From positions 3,120,501-3,184,500 of the forward strand of contig NZ_ATTE01000001.1 of assembly GCF_000419525.1 (NCBI RefSeq): a DNA stretch of 64,000 bases, given 5' to 3'. How positions within the stretch are numbered: the first letter of the stretch is position 1; every line of letters begins with the position of its first letter. Shown here piece after piece: positions 19,660 to 29,557 of the stretch. Both the position numbers and the translations under genes were made by a program. Source of the stretch: Leucothrix mucor DSM 2157 (GTDB taxonomy: Bacteria; Pseudomonadota; Gammaproteobacteria; Thiotrichales; Thiotrichaceae). The notes below the pieces were generated by a model. It was not told the origin of the DNA and did not search any database. It saw only the letters and a program-made list of their open reading frames with translations.

Positions 19660-21591
19660 TCAAGCCGACTGCACTTCATTCAGATCACCACGGCTTTCAA
19701 TCCCGCGTTGCAGGAGATCGATCGCAGCATCAACAGTCATTGTGCCAAGATCTTCACCGGTGCGTGTCCGCACGGCAACTGAATCCGCCTCTACTTCACG
19801 GTCACCTACTACTAATAGATAAGGGACTCGTTGTAAAGTGTGCTCGCGGATTTTAAATCCAATCTTCTCATTTCTCAAGTCCGATATCGCACGAATACCA
19901 ACTTTTTTCATCCGTTTTTCAACAGTTTCGACAAAATCAGCCTGAGAATCGGTAATATTCATGACCACAACCTGATCTGGCGACAACCATAATGGGAATC
20001 GGCCTTCATGATGTTCGATCAAAATTCCGATGAAACGTTCAAATGATCCCAAAATTGCACGATGCAACATAACCGGCACTTTGCGCGAACCATCTTCTGC
20101 AACATACTGCGCATCAAGACGAGCAGGCATTGAGAAATCAACCTGAATTGTGCCCAACTGCCATACACGGCCAAGGCAATCTTTCAGTGAGAATTCAATT
20201 TTCGGACCGTAGAAAGCACCTTCACCCGGCAACTCTTCCCAATCCAGCTTCTGAGCATCCAGCGCGTCGGCCAGAGCCTTTTCAGCTTTATCCCAATCCT
20301 CATCACTACCAACCCGATTATCAGGGCGTGTAGATAGACGATAGATCACCTCGTCAAATCCGAAGTCACGATACACATCATGCAGGAAGTCGATAAAATC
20401 TGCGACCTCTACCTGAATCTGATCTTCAGTACAGAAAATATGACCATCATCCTGAACAAATCCGCGTACCCGCATCAAGCCATGCAACGCACCAGACATT
20501 TCATTACGATGACAAGAGCCAAATTCTGCTAAGCGCATTGGCAAATCACGGTAACTTTTCAGCCCCTGATTAAATACCTGCACATGACAAGGACAGTTCA
20601 TTGGCTTCAGAGCGAATTCACGCTCATCGGATACCAACGAGAACATATCTTCTTTATATTTTGCCGCGTGACCAGAGCGCTCCCACAACGAGAAATCCAC
20701 CAACTGCGGTGTTTTGATTTCTTTATAGTTGCGCATGCGCTGTTGTTCACGCATGTACTGCTCAATTGTTTGATAAACAGTCCAGCCTTTCGGATGCCAG
20801 AATACCTGACCCGGTGCTTCTTCCTGAATATGGAACAAATCCAACTGACGACTCAAACGGCGATGATCACGCTTCTCTGCCTCAGCCAAATTGTGTAAAT
20901 ACGTTTTAAGGTCTTTCTTGTTGCCCCAAGCCGTGCCGTAGACACGTTGCAGCATTTCATTATTTGAATCACCGCGCCAGTAAGCGCCTGCCAACTTAGT
21001 CAGCTTAATCGCAGGAATTTTGCCAGTACTTGGCACGTGAGGACCACGACACAAGTCGATGAAGTCACCCTGTCGGTACAAAGACAACTCTTGATCAGCC
21101 GGAATCGACTCGATAATTTCAGCTTTATACTCTTCACCCATCTCACGGAAGAACACAACAGCCTCATCACGCCCCATCACTTCACGCGTAACAGGAATAT
21201 CCTGCTTCATTAACTCTTGCATGCGCGCTTCGATCGCGTCCATGTCTTCAGGTGTAAACGCACGCTCGTAAGCGAAGTCGTAGTAGAAACCATTCTCGAT
21301 CACAGGACCGATCGTTACCTGAGCCGTTGGAAACAACTGCTTTACAGCCTGCCCCATTAAATGCGCGGAGGAATGACGAATCACTTCCAAACCAGCTTCA
21401 TCTTTAGCCGTCACAATGCTTAAGGTCGCATCATCAGTCATTACATGACTTGCATCGACTAATTCATCGTTCACACGACCAGCTAATGTGGCTTTAGCCA
21501 AACCAGGGCCAATATCGAAAGCAACGTCGTAAACGGATACCGGCTGGTCAAAGCTACGTTGACTACCGTCAGGAAGAGTTATAACAGGCAT
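19660..21591 (-). CDS. thrS: Threonyl-tRNA synthetase
   Basis: Class II synthetase that charges tRNA-Thr and edits mischarged Ser. The 643-residue protein has a TGS domain (1-60), the editing domain with [10 protein letters not shown] near 73-82, and the catalytic core with the zinc Cys in KPMNCPCHV (Cys333). A C-terminal anticodon-binding domain follows ([18 protein letters not shown], then [17 protein letters not shown]). It is the first gene of the operon. ATG 21591 has GGAG 11 bases upstream, just after the operator hairpin. Expression is likely autoregulated through that hairpin. Confidence 0.97.
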   Translation of the reverse strand: MPVITLPDGSQRSFDQPVSVYDVAFDIGPGLAKATLAGRVNDELVDASHVMTDDATLSIVTAKDEAGLEVIRHSSAHLMGQAVKQLFPTAQVTIGPVIENGFYYDFAYERAFTPEDMDAIEARMQELMKQDIPVTREVMGRDEAVVFFREMGEEYKAEIIESIPADQELSLYRQGDFIDLCRGPHVPSTGKIPAIKLTKLAGAYWRGDSNNEMLQRVYGTAWGNKKDLKTYLHNLAEAEKRDHRRLSRQLDLFHIQEEAPGQVFWHPKGWTVYQTIEQYMREQQRMRNYKEIKTPQLVDFSLWERSGHAAKYKEDMFSLVSDEREFALKPMNCPCHVQVFNQGLKSYRDLPMRLAEFGSCHRNEMSGALHGLMRVRGFVQDDGHIFCTEDQIQVEVADFIDFLHDVYRDFGFDEVIYRLSTRPDNRVGSDEDWDKAEKALADALDAQKLDWEELPGEGAFYGPKIEFSLKDCLGRVWQLGTIQVDFSMPARLDAQYVAEDGSRKVPVMLHRAILGSFERFIGILIEHHEGRFPLWLSPDQVVVMNITDSQADFVETVEKRMKKVGIRAISDLRNEKIGFKIREHTLQRVPYLLVVGDREVEADSVAVRTRTGEDLGTMTVDAAIDLLQRGIESRGDLNEVQSA

Positions 21592-21610
21592 ATTCTAGAG
21601 TTCTCCAGTG

Positions 21611-21631
21611 GTGACCAATACCAATGGCCAC
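21611..21631 (-). promoter_or_regulatory. thrS translational operator: tRNA-Thr anticodon-arm mimic
   Basis: On the minus strand the 21 bases form GTGGCCA / loop TTGGTAT / TGGTCAC: a complete 7-bp stem with one G-U pair and a 7-base loop. Numbered as an anticodon loop it has U32, U33, G34-G35-U36 (a tRNA-Thr anticodon), A37 and U38. It ends 5 bases before the GGAG of thrS. In E. coli, ThrRS represses its own mRNA by binding such mimics. The fold and loop are seen directly; binding is inferred. Confidence 0.7.
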
Positions 21632-21641
21632 ATGATGTTTT

Positions 21642-21658
21642 CGCCCTATTAGAGGGCG
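21642..21658 (-). promoter_or_regulatory. Second leader hairpin upstream of thrS
   Basis: On the minus strand CGCCCT pairs with AGGGCG around a 5-base loop (CTAAT), ten bases upstream of the anticodon-arm mimic. The E. coli thrS leader also has two hairpin domains contacting the synthetase dimer. Here the loop does not copy a Thr anticodon. Confidence 0.45.
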
Positions 21659-21676
21659 TTGGTAAATTAGGCGGCA

Positions 21677-21705
21677 AGTGTAACAATATAAAACGCCTAG
21701 GTTAA
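21677..21705 (-). promoter_or_regulatory. Candidate thrS operon promoter
   Basis: TTAACC (21705-21700) and TACACT (21682-21677) are separated by 17 bases on the minus strand; each matches four of six sigma-70 consensus bases. The distance to the operator hairpins allows a leader of about 75-80 nt. Confidence 0.4.
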
Positions 21706-21746
21706 CCGTGTTGTGTGATTTTTCTCATGAGCGGTCGGTTCAAATA

Positions 21747-22505
21747 TTACTTAAATGGCATCACTAACAGCTTCCACAGCCCAGTCTCGCCACCTTTATA
21801 TTGATCCAGACCAATCTTCATTTCATCATGACCTAACTTCGGTTGCGCGACATAGCTACCAAACAGGCGATCCCACCATGGCACGTTAAAGCCATAGTTG
21901 CTGTTCGTCTCGCCACGAATGACGCCGTGATGCACACGGTGCATATCCGGCGTCACAATAAACAGACGCAATACCTTATCAAATGGCACCCGAATATTAC
22001 TGTGATTAAACAAGGCGCAGCCGTTTAGGATGATTTCAAACAACACAACGGCCAACACCGGAATCCCGAAAATCAAAATCGCCGCAAACTTTATCAACAT
22101 CGACAGCACAATCTCAATCGGATGAAAGCGCAACGCTGTACTAGTCTCTACCGCGTTATCGCTATGGTGCACCTGATGCAAACGCCACAGTAATGGCACG
22201 GTATGAAACAAGCGGTGCTGCCAGTAGATAATCAAATCCAACAGAATGATGGCTAAAATTACTGGAGTATTAAACCCCAGCAACGCCCTATCCTGCTCCG
22301 CCACCCAAACTGCAAACAAACCAGCCGTCATTGGTAATAAGATCTTTACAGCCAAGCTATCAATCACTACCAGCGACAGGTTAGCCGCGATACGTTTCGA
22401 CTTACTGCCTTCCATTTGGCGACGCGGAATCATCCATTCCAAGCTACTAAATAAGATCAGCAGACCTAGAAAGACAGAGAGGCGAATTATGTTTTCATTT
22501 TCCAT
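21747..22505 (-). CDS. Fatty acid hydroxylase / sterol desaturase family protein
   Basis: Integral membrane di-iron enzyme (252 residues, about four membrane segments). The histidine boxes are visible: HRLFH near residue 97, HQVHH near 110, and HRVHHG near 190. The substrate is unknown; bacterial members hydroxylate or desaturate lipids. The gene is upstream of thrS on the same strand but 155 bases away with a promoter between, so it is probably a separate unit. Confidence 0.85.
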   Translation of the reverse strand: MENENIIRLSVFLGLLILFSSLEWMIPRRQMEGSKSKRIAANLSLVVIDSLAVKILLPMTAGLFAVWVAEQDRALLGFNTPVILAIILLDLIIYWQHRLFHTVPLLWRLHQVHHSDNAVETSTALRFHPIEIVLSMLIKFAAILIFGIPVLAVVLFEIILNGCALFNHSNIRVPFDKVLRLFIVTPDMHRVHHGVIRGETNSNYGFNVPWWDRLFGSYVAQPKLGHDEMKIGLDQYKGGETGLWKLLVMPFK

Positions 22506-22619
22506 AGCGAGTTGTATCAGTCAATGCGATAAGTAATAAACGCAGCATAGCGAATATCAGATCACATTACGCTGAACAAATATTTGGAAAAGGGATTTAA
22601 GGTACTGCAAGGAATAAAA

Positions 22620-22695
22620 TGGTGGGGCGTGAGCGATTCGAACGCTCGACCAATTGATTAAAAGTCAACTGCTCTACCGACTGAGCTAACGCCCC
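22620..22695 (-). tRNA. tRNA-Lys (anticodon TTT), copy 2 of a tandem pair
   Basis: 76 bases with encoded CCA. The acceptor GGGGCGT pairs with ACGCCCC, the anticodon loop is CTTTTAA with anticodon TTT, and the T-arm has GTTCGAATC. It is identical in sequence to the copy at 22715-22790, 19 bases upstream, and should come from the same transcript. Confidence 0.97.
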
Positions 22696-22714
22696 TAAAT
22701 AGGGATTCTTGAGA

Positions 22715-22790
22715 TGGTGGGGCGTGAGCGATTCGAACGCTCGACCAATTGATTAAAAGTCAACTGCTCTACCGACTGAGCTAACGCCCC
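22715..22790 (-). tRNA. tRNA-Lys (anticodon TTT), copy 1 of a tandem pair
   Basis: 76 bases including CCA, with full cloverleaf pairing and anticodon TTT. It is the promoter-proximal copy. The two copies are the only long direct repeat in this region and need no other explanation. Confidence 0.97.
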
Positions 22791-22806
22791 ACGTCAAGAA
22801 CGGCGT

Positions 22807-22834
22807 ATTATAAAGACCGAGAACTCATTTACAA
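22807..22834 (-). promoter_or_regulatory. Promoter of the tRNA-Lys pair
   Basis: TTGTAA (22834-22829), a 16-base spacer and a perfect TATAAT (22812-22807) on the minus strand, followed by a GC-rich discriminator (ACGCCG). That discriminator is typical of stable-RNA promoters under stringent control. Confidence 0.7.
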
Positions 22835-22851
22835 GTACTTTTTTAAACTAA

Positions 22852-24069
22852 TTACACTTTCTCTAATTGACGCCAACTGGCAGGCAATAAGTGCATATCC
22901 GCCAGAGAAGCAACTAAGGCTTTGAAAAAATTAGATTCTTCCTCATAAACCATGCCGTAATATTGTATTTTCATGGTCAATGCGCTGCCAAAAATGATCG
23001 CAAAAAAAGTGATAAATGAACCCAGTGCCAGCGTAGAAGCACCCGTTACTGCCTGCCCGATAGTACAACCCATCGCCAAAACACCACCAATCCCCATTAG
23101 CAAGCCACCAATGACATGCCTCACAAAGTCTTTACCATTAGCGAACCACTCAACTTTGAACTTCTTGGTGAATACACTATAAATTAGTGAGCCACTCGAT
23201 ACGCCAACAGCTGCGATCAATGCAAAGGTTAGCATTTGAGAGGAAAAGCCGGTTTCGATCCAGCGCAGAAAATGCGCTGATGGCTGAACAAAGGTAAAGC
23301 CCTGCGCACCAATGCCATAAGGGCGCTCGTCCATCATCTCAGCTTCATCCAGCAAACTGACACCCAACTCACCTGTCGTCACCCACCATGCGGCAACCAC
23401 TAGAATTGCCAGTGTGACTGCTGACAGTACATTATCAAAACTCGCGGTAAACTCTTTTGAGGCTAGCGACCAGAGCACTAAAGCACTGCCAATCAAGACC
23501 GCTACAACGATTCCTGTTATTTCTGCATCAAAACCACCAAGACCACTAATAATAGCGCCAATGCTTTGATCGCCCACTCCGTGATCTGTCAGATTGATAA
23601 ATGCAGGTTCCATCCAGCTCAGAAAAAAGTCATAACTAAAGTTGGTGAATATCATGAGATAAGCCGCCGCGCCCATTACCAGAAACACCACCACCGACTT
23701 AAGGTTACCGCCACCAATACGAACCAGCGTCTTATTACCGCAACCAGAGCCTAAGGTCATACCGATTCCGAATAACAAACCACCCAGCACATTACGAGGC
23801 CAGGCAAATACAGCGGTACGATAAGGCGGGTTAGCCGTGTCATTATTAGCAGTCAGCGACATATCGACTAAGCCTAACTGTCCGGCAACGAGCACGCCCA
23901 AAATCGAAGCTCCGATCGCGAATACCCAAGCACGCATGCGCCCCGTGGTGCCGATATTCACCCAATCCGACACTGCGCCCATGGTACAAAAGCTGGTTTT
24001 AGTGGCGACGATGCCAAGGATTACTGCGAGGCCGAACGCCCACAGCAGAACATGTGTTGTGATTTCCAT
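22852..24069 (-). CDS. YeeE/YedE family sulfur-compound permease
   Basis: Inner-membrane protein of 405 residues with about ten hydrophobic segments, made of two YeeE/YedE (DUF395) halves. Conserved cysteines of this family are present in TSFCTMG (C28), GSGCGNKT (C110) and MGCTIGQAVTG near the C-terminus. In the characterised thiosulfate channel TsuA, such cysteines relay the anion across the membrane. No TusA-like partner follows it, so thiosulfate as substrate is inferred. It is downstream of recX on the same strand and separated by 84 bases. Confidence 0.87.
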   Translation of the reverse strand: MEITTHVLLWAFGLAVILGIVATKTSFCTMGAVSDWVNIGTTGRMRAWVFAIGASILGVLVAGQLGLVDMSLTANNDTANPPYRTAVFAWPRNVLGGLLFGIGMTLGSGCGNKTLVRIGGGNLKSVVVFLVMGAAAYLMIFTNFSYDFFLSWMEPAFINLTDHGVGDQSIGAIISGLGGFDAEITGIVVAVLIGSALVLWSLASKEFTASFDNVLSAVTLAILVVAAWWVTTGELGVSLLDEAEMMDERPYGIGAQGFTFVQPSAHFLRWIETGFSSQMLTFALIAAVGVSSGSLIYSVFTKKFKVEWFANGKDFVRHVIGGLLMGIGGVLAMGCTIGQAVTGASTLALGSFITFFAIIFGSALTMKIQYYGMVYEEESNFFKALVASLADMHLLPASWRQLEKV

Positions 24070-24153
24070 AATTTTCTCGAATCAGTACCAACGATGCCAC
24101 TTGCTTCATCCGCAAAGCGACCTAAAGGCAATATACCTGAATGCTTAGGTAAT

Positions 24154-24624
24154 TTAGTGACTAATAATCTCGTGAGCGATTGAGGCAGGAAAGCCTCGCA
24201 TTAACAGAAAACGTATTTGTTTAGCGCGTGCTTTTAAATCTGTCGGGTATTCTGCCCCGAAGCGTTTTTCACGTTGCCGCTCGGCCAGATCCCACCAATT
24301 CACTTCGGCTTCACTTAACGCGATATCTACCAGTGAACGACTCACACCGCGCTGCATTAATAATTGCCGAATCTTAAGCTCACCCTGCCCTTTAAGAATT
24401 CGGGAACGAACAAAGCTTTCGGCATAGCGACTATCGCTTTGATAATTCGCCTCTTCCAAGCCATCCAGCAAGGCCTCTAAATCGACCGAGCTGGAAAACT
24501 CTTTTTGCTGTAACTTTTGGCGAAGCTCCAGACGTGAGTGCTCACGCCTGGATAGATAATCAATCGCCGACTTCCAGCAGCGAATCTCATCTTCGCTTTT
24601 TTTAGATGTCGGCGTCGTCTGCAT
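24154..24624 (-). CDS. recX: RecA regulatory protein RecX
   Basis: Modulator that binds RecA filaments and limits their extension. The 156-residue protein is all-helical with three-helix repeats: [19 protein letters not shown] at the start and [17 protein letters not shown] near the end. Its start lies inside the last codons of recA with a 23-bp overlap, so translation is coupled. Confidence 0.92.
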   Translation of the reverse strand: MQTTPTSKKSEDEIRCWKSAIDYLSRREHSRLELRQKLQQKEFSSSVDLEALLDGLEEANYQSDSRYAESFVRSRILKGQGELKIRQLLMQRGVSRSLVDIALSEAEVNWWDLAERQREKRFGAEYPTDLKARAKQIRFLLMRGFPASIAHEIISH

Positions 24625-25654
24625 CTTCCGCTACATCAGTGCTTTCCGCTGCTGCACCATTTTTTGGCTTCAATAGCTTTTCACGCAATTGCGTTTCAAC
24701 CACTTCAGCAATTTCAGGATGCTCAGTCAGGTACTTAACAACGTTGTCTTTACCTTGACCAATTTTATCGCTCTGATAGCTGTACCAAGAGCCGGCTTTA
24801 TTAATCAGGCCTTCTTTAACGCCCAGATCAATCAGCTCACCCATGTGAGATACACCTTGGCCGTACAAAATCTCAAATTCAGCTTCTTTAAACGGAGGCG
24901 CCATTTTGTTTTTAACAACTTTAACGCGCGTGCTGTTACCAACAATTTCATCACCCTTCTTGATACCACCGATGCGACGAATATCTAAACGCACGGAAGC
25001 ATAAAACTTCAGCGCATTACCACCAGTAGTGGTTTCAGGGCTACCAAACATCACACCAATCTTCATACGAATCTGATTGATGAAAATAACCATGGTGTTT
25101 GATTTTTGGATATTTGCAGTCAGCTTACGCAATGCCTGAGACATTAAACGCGCCTGCAGACCCATGTGTGAATCACCCATGTCGCCTTCGATTTCAGCAC
25201 GTGGCGTCAATGCCGCAACCGAATCCACAACAACCAGATCAACACCGCCAGAACGCACCAGCATGTCAGCGATTTCCAACGCCTGCTCACCGTTATCCGG
25301 CTGAGAGACCAACAGGTCATCAATCTTCACGCCAAGCTTTTCAGCATAACCGGGGTCAAGCGCGTGCTCCGCATCGATAAATGCAGCTGTTCCACCCATT
25401 TTTTGACATTCCGCAATGGTGTGCAGTGTCATTGTGGTTTTACCGGAAGACTCAGGGCCGTAGATCTCGATCACACGTCCGCGTGGCAGACCACCGATGC
25501 CTAAGGCAATATCCAGCGTTAAAGAACCGGTTGAAATCACATCAATATTGCGAACTGCGCCAGCATCGCCCATGCGCATAACTGCGCCCTTGCCAAATTG
25601 CTTCTCAATCTGACCTAATGCAGCAGCCAACGCTTTTTTTCTATTATCGTCCAC
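24602..25654 (-). CDS. recA: Recombinase RecA, GTG start
   Basis: ATP-dependent strand-exchange protein and coprotease for SOS. The 350-residue sequence has Walker A GPESSGKT at 66-73, the L2 region with [14 protein letters not shown], and an acidic C-terminal tail ending [11 protein letters not shown]. The start is GTG at 25654 with AAAGGA about nine bases upstream; there is no upstream ATG in frame. No consensus LexA box of the E. coli type is seen in the 86-bp leader, which instead holds a 17-bp palindrome just below the -10. Confidence 0.98.
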   Translation of the reverse strand: MDDNRKKALAAALGQIEKQFGKGAVMRMGDAGAVRNIDVISTGSLTLDIALGIGGLPRGRVIEIYGPESSGKTTMTLHTIAECQKMGGTAAFIDAEHALDPGYAEKLGVKIDDLLVSQPDNGEQALEIADMLVRSGGVDLVVVDSVAALTPRAEIEGDMGDSHMGLQARLMSQALRKLTANIQKSNTMVIFINQIRMKIGVMFGSPETTTGGNALKFYASVRLDIRRIGGIKKGDEIVGNSTRVKVVKNKMAPPFKEAEFEILYGQGVSHMGELIDLGVKEGLINKAGSWYSYQSDKIGQGKDNVVKYLTEHPEIAEVVETQLREKLLKPKNGAAAESTDVAEDADDADI

Positions 25655-25677
25655 GCGTAAATTTCCTTTAAGCTAAT

Positions 25678-25729
25678 GGCAAATCATATTTGCCGGATTA
25701 TTATCATTTAATTTCAAGCCGTATCTTAA
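25678..25729 (-). promoter_or_regulatory. recA promoter with overlapping palindrome
   Basis: On the minus strand TTAAGA (25729-25724) and GATAAT (25705-25700) are 18 bases apart. A perfect palindrome GGCAAAT-ATG-ATTTGCC lies at 25694-25678, near the predicted transcription start, a usual place for a repressor site. It is not a CTG-N10-CAG LexA site. Confidence 0.5.
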
Positions 25730-25740
25730 CCACGACTCAA

Positions 25741-26232
25741 TCAATCACCCAAGCAATTCACGACACCCTGCATCGCATGCACCGCTGATTGATAGCGAAC
25801 GGCATCCCGATCACCCTGAAAATGGCACGTTTCTGTGTGTACTGACTGACCGCGAACCGCCCATCCGAAACATACGGTTCCAACCGGCTTGGCTTCAGAT
25901 CCGCCAGTAGGTCCTGCAACGCCAGTAATGGATACAGACACCTCTGCCGCAGAGTGCTCTAAAGCCCCACTAGCCATTTCAGCGGCCGTTTGCTCACTCA
26001 CCGCCCCGTGAGCAGCTAAGGTGTCAGCACTAACGCCAACCATTCGCTGCTTGGCTTCATTGCTGTAAGTGACAAAACCACACTCCAGTACAGCCGAGCT
26101 GCCAGCTAAGTCAGTCATCGCTTTAGCCACCCAACCACCCGTACAAGACTCCACTGTTGCCAGCCGATACGAACGCGCTAGTAGCCGCTGCATCAGCGCT
26201 TCAGCCATCTGATTAAGTTGTTGTTGATTCAT
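25741..26232 (-). CDS. pncC: Nicotinamide-nucleotide amidase PncC (CinA C-terminal domain)
   Basis: Converts NMN to NaMN and ammonia in pyridine nucleotide recycling. The protein is one CinA-C domain with ESCTGGWVAKAMTDLAGSSA (active-site Ser), FVTYSNEAKQRM, and SITGVAGPTGGSEAKPVGTV. I start at ATG 26232, which aligns with E. coli PncC. An ATG 12 codons upstream (26268) has a better ribosome binding site (AGGGG) and remains possible. The pncC-recA-recX order is common in gammaproteobacteria. Confidence 0.93.
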   Translation of the reverse strand: MNQQQLNQMAEALMQRLLARSYRLATVESCTGGWVAKAMTDLAGSSAVLECGFVTYSNEAKQRMVGVSADTLAAHGAVSEQTAAEMASGALEHSAAEVSVSITGVAGPTGGSEAKPVGTVCFGWAVRGQSVHTETCHFQGDRDAVRYQSAVHAMQGVVNCLGD

Positions 26233-26340
26233 GAGCGGTATCTTACATGATGTGTACAGGGCATGCATTATTACCCCTGCGAATTAAAAATATCCTGATC
26301 GCCTCATGACATTTATTCGCCCTCCTGCTAAATTCCCCGC

Positions 26341-28917
26341 ATGGCCAAAACTAGCAGCAAAAACCTCCCCCAGCACACCCCGATGATGCAGCAATACCTC
26401 CGGATTAAATCAGAACATCCGGATCAGATGCTGTTTTACCGTATGGGTGATTTTTACGAATTATTTTTTGACGATGCCAAGCGCGCCGCTGAGTTACTCA
26501 ATATCACACTCACCGCTCGCGGCAAGTCAAATGGCGAGCCAATTCCAATGGCGGGTGTGCCCTATCACGCTGCCGAGCAATATTTACCACGCTTATTAAA
26601 GCTGGGTGTTTCGGTCGCAATTTGCGAACAAGTCGGCGACCCTGCCACGAGCAAGGGCCCCGTTGAACGCAAAGTAGCCCGTATTCTCACACCAGGTACG
26701 GTCACAGATGACTTCCTACTGGATGAAACCCGCGATAATTTACTGTTGTCTATTTTTGAGCATGATGGCGCCTTTGGCGTCGCTCACATTGATCTAAGCA
26801 GTGGTCGCTTTACATTGGTACAGCTTGATAGCGCAAGCGCCTTAATCAATGAAATTGAGCGCCTACAACCTGCTGAAATATTATTGGCAGAAGATCAAAA
26901 TCCACTACAGAGTAAGCGTCATTCAATTACCCGACGCGCCATCTGGCACTTTGATGCAGATACGGCGATGCAACTACTGACCAAACAGTTTGGCACGCAT
27001 GATTTGAGTGGTTTTGGCTGTAATGACCTGCCTGTTGCCATTATCGCTGCCGGTGCGTTACTTCAATATGTTCAGGAGACTCAGCGCGCGGCCCTACCCC
27101 ATATTACTGGCATGCAGGTTGAGTCTACCGATGACAGTATTGTATTGGATGCTGCGAGCCGTCGAAATCTGGAACTGGAAAAAAGCCTGACTGGTGACCA
27201 TAAAAACACGCTGATTTCTGTATTGGACCATACCGCTACCAGCATGGGTGGCCGCCTACTTAGCCGCTGGCTTAATAAACCACTGAAAGACCAGAAAGTC
27301 TTGCGCAATCGCCATCAATCGGTCGACAACCTGATTCAAGACTATCGCTATGATAATCTCAAACCGCTGCTGCGGCAGGTCGGTGATATTGAGCGTATTG
27401 TTTCACGTATTGCTTTGGGTTCGGCACGCCCGCGTGACTTATCGACCCTCAAGCGCTCACTGGAAATCGTTCCTGATCTGCACCAAGAGCTAAGCACGGT
27501 TGAATTGCCTTATTTGATAGGCCTGCGGGAACAGATTGAACTACACCATTCCTTACTGGAACTACTGGCTCGCGCGATTATTGAAGAGCCACCAGTACTG
27601 ATTCGTGATGGTGGCGTAATTGCCGAGGGTTACGATGAAGAGCTGGATAAGTTACGCAACTTAAGCCAAAACGCAGACCAGTATCTATTGGAGCTGGAAA
27701 TTCGCGAACGCCAGCGCACCGGCATTCAAACACTGAAAGTCGCTTACAACCGAGTGCATGGCTTTTACATTGAAGTGTCGCGACTGCATTCTGATCAAGT
27801 TCCACCCGAATATGTGCGCCGCCAAACCCTAAAAGGGGCTGAGCGCTTTATTCTTCCAGAGCTAAAAGCTTTCGAAGACCAGGTACTGTCCTCCCGTGAA
27901 CGTGCGCTATCTCGTGAAAAAGTACTCTATGAAGCCCTGCTGCAAACGCTCGCTGAGCACCTACAGCCACTGCGTAGCACCGCACAGGCAATTGCCGAGC
28001 TGGATGTACTCAGTAACTTTGCTGAACGCGCCATTACGCTTAATTACGAACGGCCAGAACTGACCAGCACACCCGGCTTAAATATCACCGGTGGCCGCCA
28101 CCCTGTTGTTGAAACCACGCTAGACGCGCCATTTGTTCCTAATAATCTGCAAATGAACGCGCAGCGACGCATGCTGATGATTACTGGCCCAAATATGGGC
28201 GGTAAGTCGACCTATATGCGTCAGGTTGCGCTCTTGGTTTTAATGGCTCATGTCGGTAGCTTTGTGCCTGCTAAAAGCGCCGTAATTGGCCCAATAGACC
28301 GGATTTTCACCCGCATCGGTGCACATGATGATCTTAGTACTGGCCGCTCAACCTTTATGGTCGAAATGACTGAAGCCGCCAACATCCTTAATAATGCCAC
28401 TTCTAACTCATTAGTTTTGATGGATGAAATTGGCCGTGGCACGAGTACTTTCGACGGCTTATCACTGGCTTGGGCCTTTGCCGAGTATCTAGCTAAGCAG
28501 CGCAAAGCATTCACCCTGTTTGCGACTCACTATTTTGAGCTGACAGCATTGCCTGAGAAAATCAACACCATTGCTAACGTGCATATTGATGCGGTTGAAC
28601 ATGCAGATAAAATTGTATTTTTGCATAGGGTAAAAGATGGTCCTGCCAATCAAAGCTACGGCTTGCAGGTTGCACAACTGGCGGGTGTACCAAAAAGTGT
28701 CATTGATCAAGCTAGAAACAAATTACACAGCCTCGAAACCGATGCTAACCAAGGCGTTAAGGAAGGCGGCACACTGCCATTGGCATTAAACTTTGAAGCT
28801 GAGCCAGATCCGGAAGCAGAAGCGCTTAAGCAAGCATTGGCAGAGATTGATCCGGATGAACTGACGCCACGCGAAGCGCTGGATGCGCTATACAAACTTC
28901 GGCAAATGATGAAATAA
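26341..28917 (+). CDS. mutS: DNA mismatch repair protein MutS
   Basis: Recognises mismatches and starts repair with MutL. The 858-residue protein begins with the mismatch-binding domain ([18 protein letters not shown], with the Phe-X-Glu wedge motif) and has the core and clamp domains. The ATPase has Walker [10 protein letters not shown] near 616-624 and Walker [13 protein letters not shown]. The C-terminal tail [18 protein letters not shown] is the MutL-family beta-clamp/tetramer region. It is divergent from pncC. Confidence 0.98.
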   Translation: MAKTSSKNLPQHTPMMQQYLRIKSEHPDQMLFYRMGDFYELFFDDAKRAAELLNITLTARGKSNGEPIPMAGVPYHAAEQYLPRLLKLGVSVAICEQVGDPATSKGPVERKVARILTPGTVTDDFLLDETRDNLLLSIFEHDGAFGVAHIDLSSGRFTLVQLDSASALINEIERLQPAEILLAEDQNPLQSKRHSITRRAIWHFDADTAMQLLTKQFGTHDLSGFGCNDLPVAIIAAGALLQYVQETQRAALPHITGMQVESTDDSIVLDAASRRNLELEKSLTGDHKNTLISVLDHTATSMGGRLLSRWLNKPLKDQKVLRNRHQSVDNLIQDYRYDNLKPLLRQVGDIERIVSRIALGSARPRDLSTLKRSLEIVPDLHQELSTVELPYLIGLREQIELHHSLLELLARAIIEEPPVLIRDGGVIAEGYDEELDKLRNLSQNADQYLLELEIRERQRTGIQTLKVAYNRVHGFYIEVSRLHSDQVPPEYVRRQTLKGAERFILPELKAFEDQVLSSRERALSREKVLYEALLQTLAEHLQPLRSTAQAIAELDVLSNFAERAITLNYERPELTSTPGLNITGGRHPVVETTLDAPFVPNNLQMNAQRRMLMITGPNMGGKSTYMRQVALLVLMAHVGSFVPAKSAVIGPIDRIFTRIGAHDDLSTGRSTFMVEMTEAANILNNATSNSLVLMDEIGRGTSTFDGLSLAWAFAEYLAKQRKAFTLFATHYFELTALPEKINTIANVHIDAVEHADKIVFLHRVKDGPANQSYGLQVAQLAGVPKSVIDQARNKLHSLETDANQGVKEGGTLPLALNFEAEPDPEAEALKQALAEIDPDELTPREALDALYKLRQMMK

Positions 28918-28981
28918 ATTCACAGCATACTCGTGAATATAAACGGTTTTATGGTAGGATTCCGCGTTCGTAATACATGAT

Positions 28982-29058
<77 letters not shown>

Positions 29059-29557
29059 TTTATTATTCTCGAGCAAACCATATTTCAAATTGCTAGCCAT
29101 TCCTACAATTTGAAAGAGAAGTATTTCTTTCATAATCACAACTCGGTTGACCATCTACTGGCACTAACAGGATCTCTCGTCGGGCACCCCGACCAAAAAG
29201 GACGGTACGTATTATTTACCCCTCTCCTTTAGACTACGAACTCATTTCGACCATAAAGCAGAACTCAAACAAAATACTGCAAACTAAGAAAATAGAAACA
29301 ATAAATCATGGCCGTGTAAATACCTCCTACCCGCATAAATACCTTTTACTTAATAGGTTTTTTGTATCGTGGAGAACTCTATGATCTAAAACACAGATCA
29401 CCTCTAGCTAGCATACAAGTGGGTCTAATTACAAACTTGAGGCACAAAATACCAGAGCCGCAGGCATTTTACGGATTAAAAACATCATCCGTGTTCAAAA
29501 TTCACCGTTGGGCGAGTAGAATCCACCGATACACATCTAATTGCTCTGGAGAGAACC
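29059..29557. other. Gene-free interval between tRNA-Arg and ilvD
   Basis: This 499-bp AT-rich stretch has a 10-bp inverted repeat (TTTCAAATTG at 29083-29092 with CAATTTGAAA at 29106-29115), which may end the tRNA transcript. A compact hairpin also lies there (GTCGGG at 29179-29184 with CCCGAC at 29188-29193). A weak ACCT/AGGT stem followed by T6 sits near 29340-29362. A 97-codon frame at 29362 runs into ilvD and looks spurious. I found no branched-chain leader peptide or clear promoter. Confidence 0.5.

Noticed and set aside
22620-22790. Two identical 76-bp units, at first like a repeat array
   Set aside because: They are complete tandem tRNA-Lys genes, not a CRISPR or mobile repeat.
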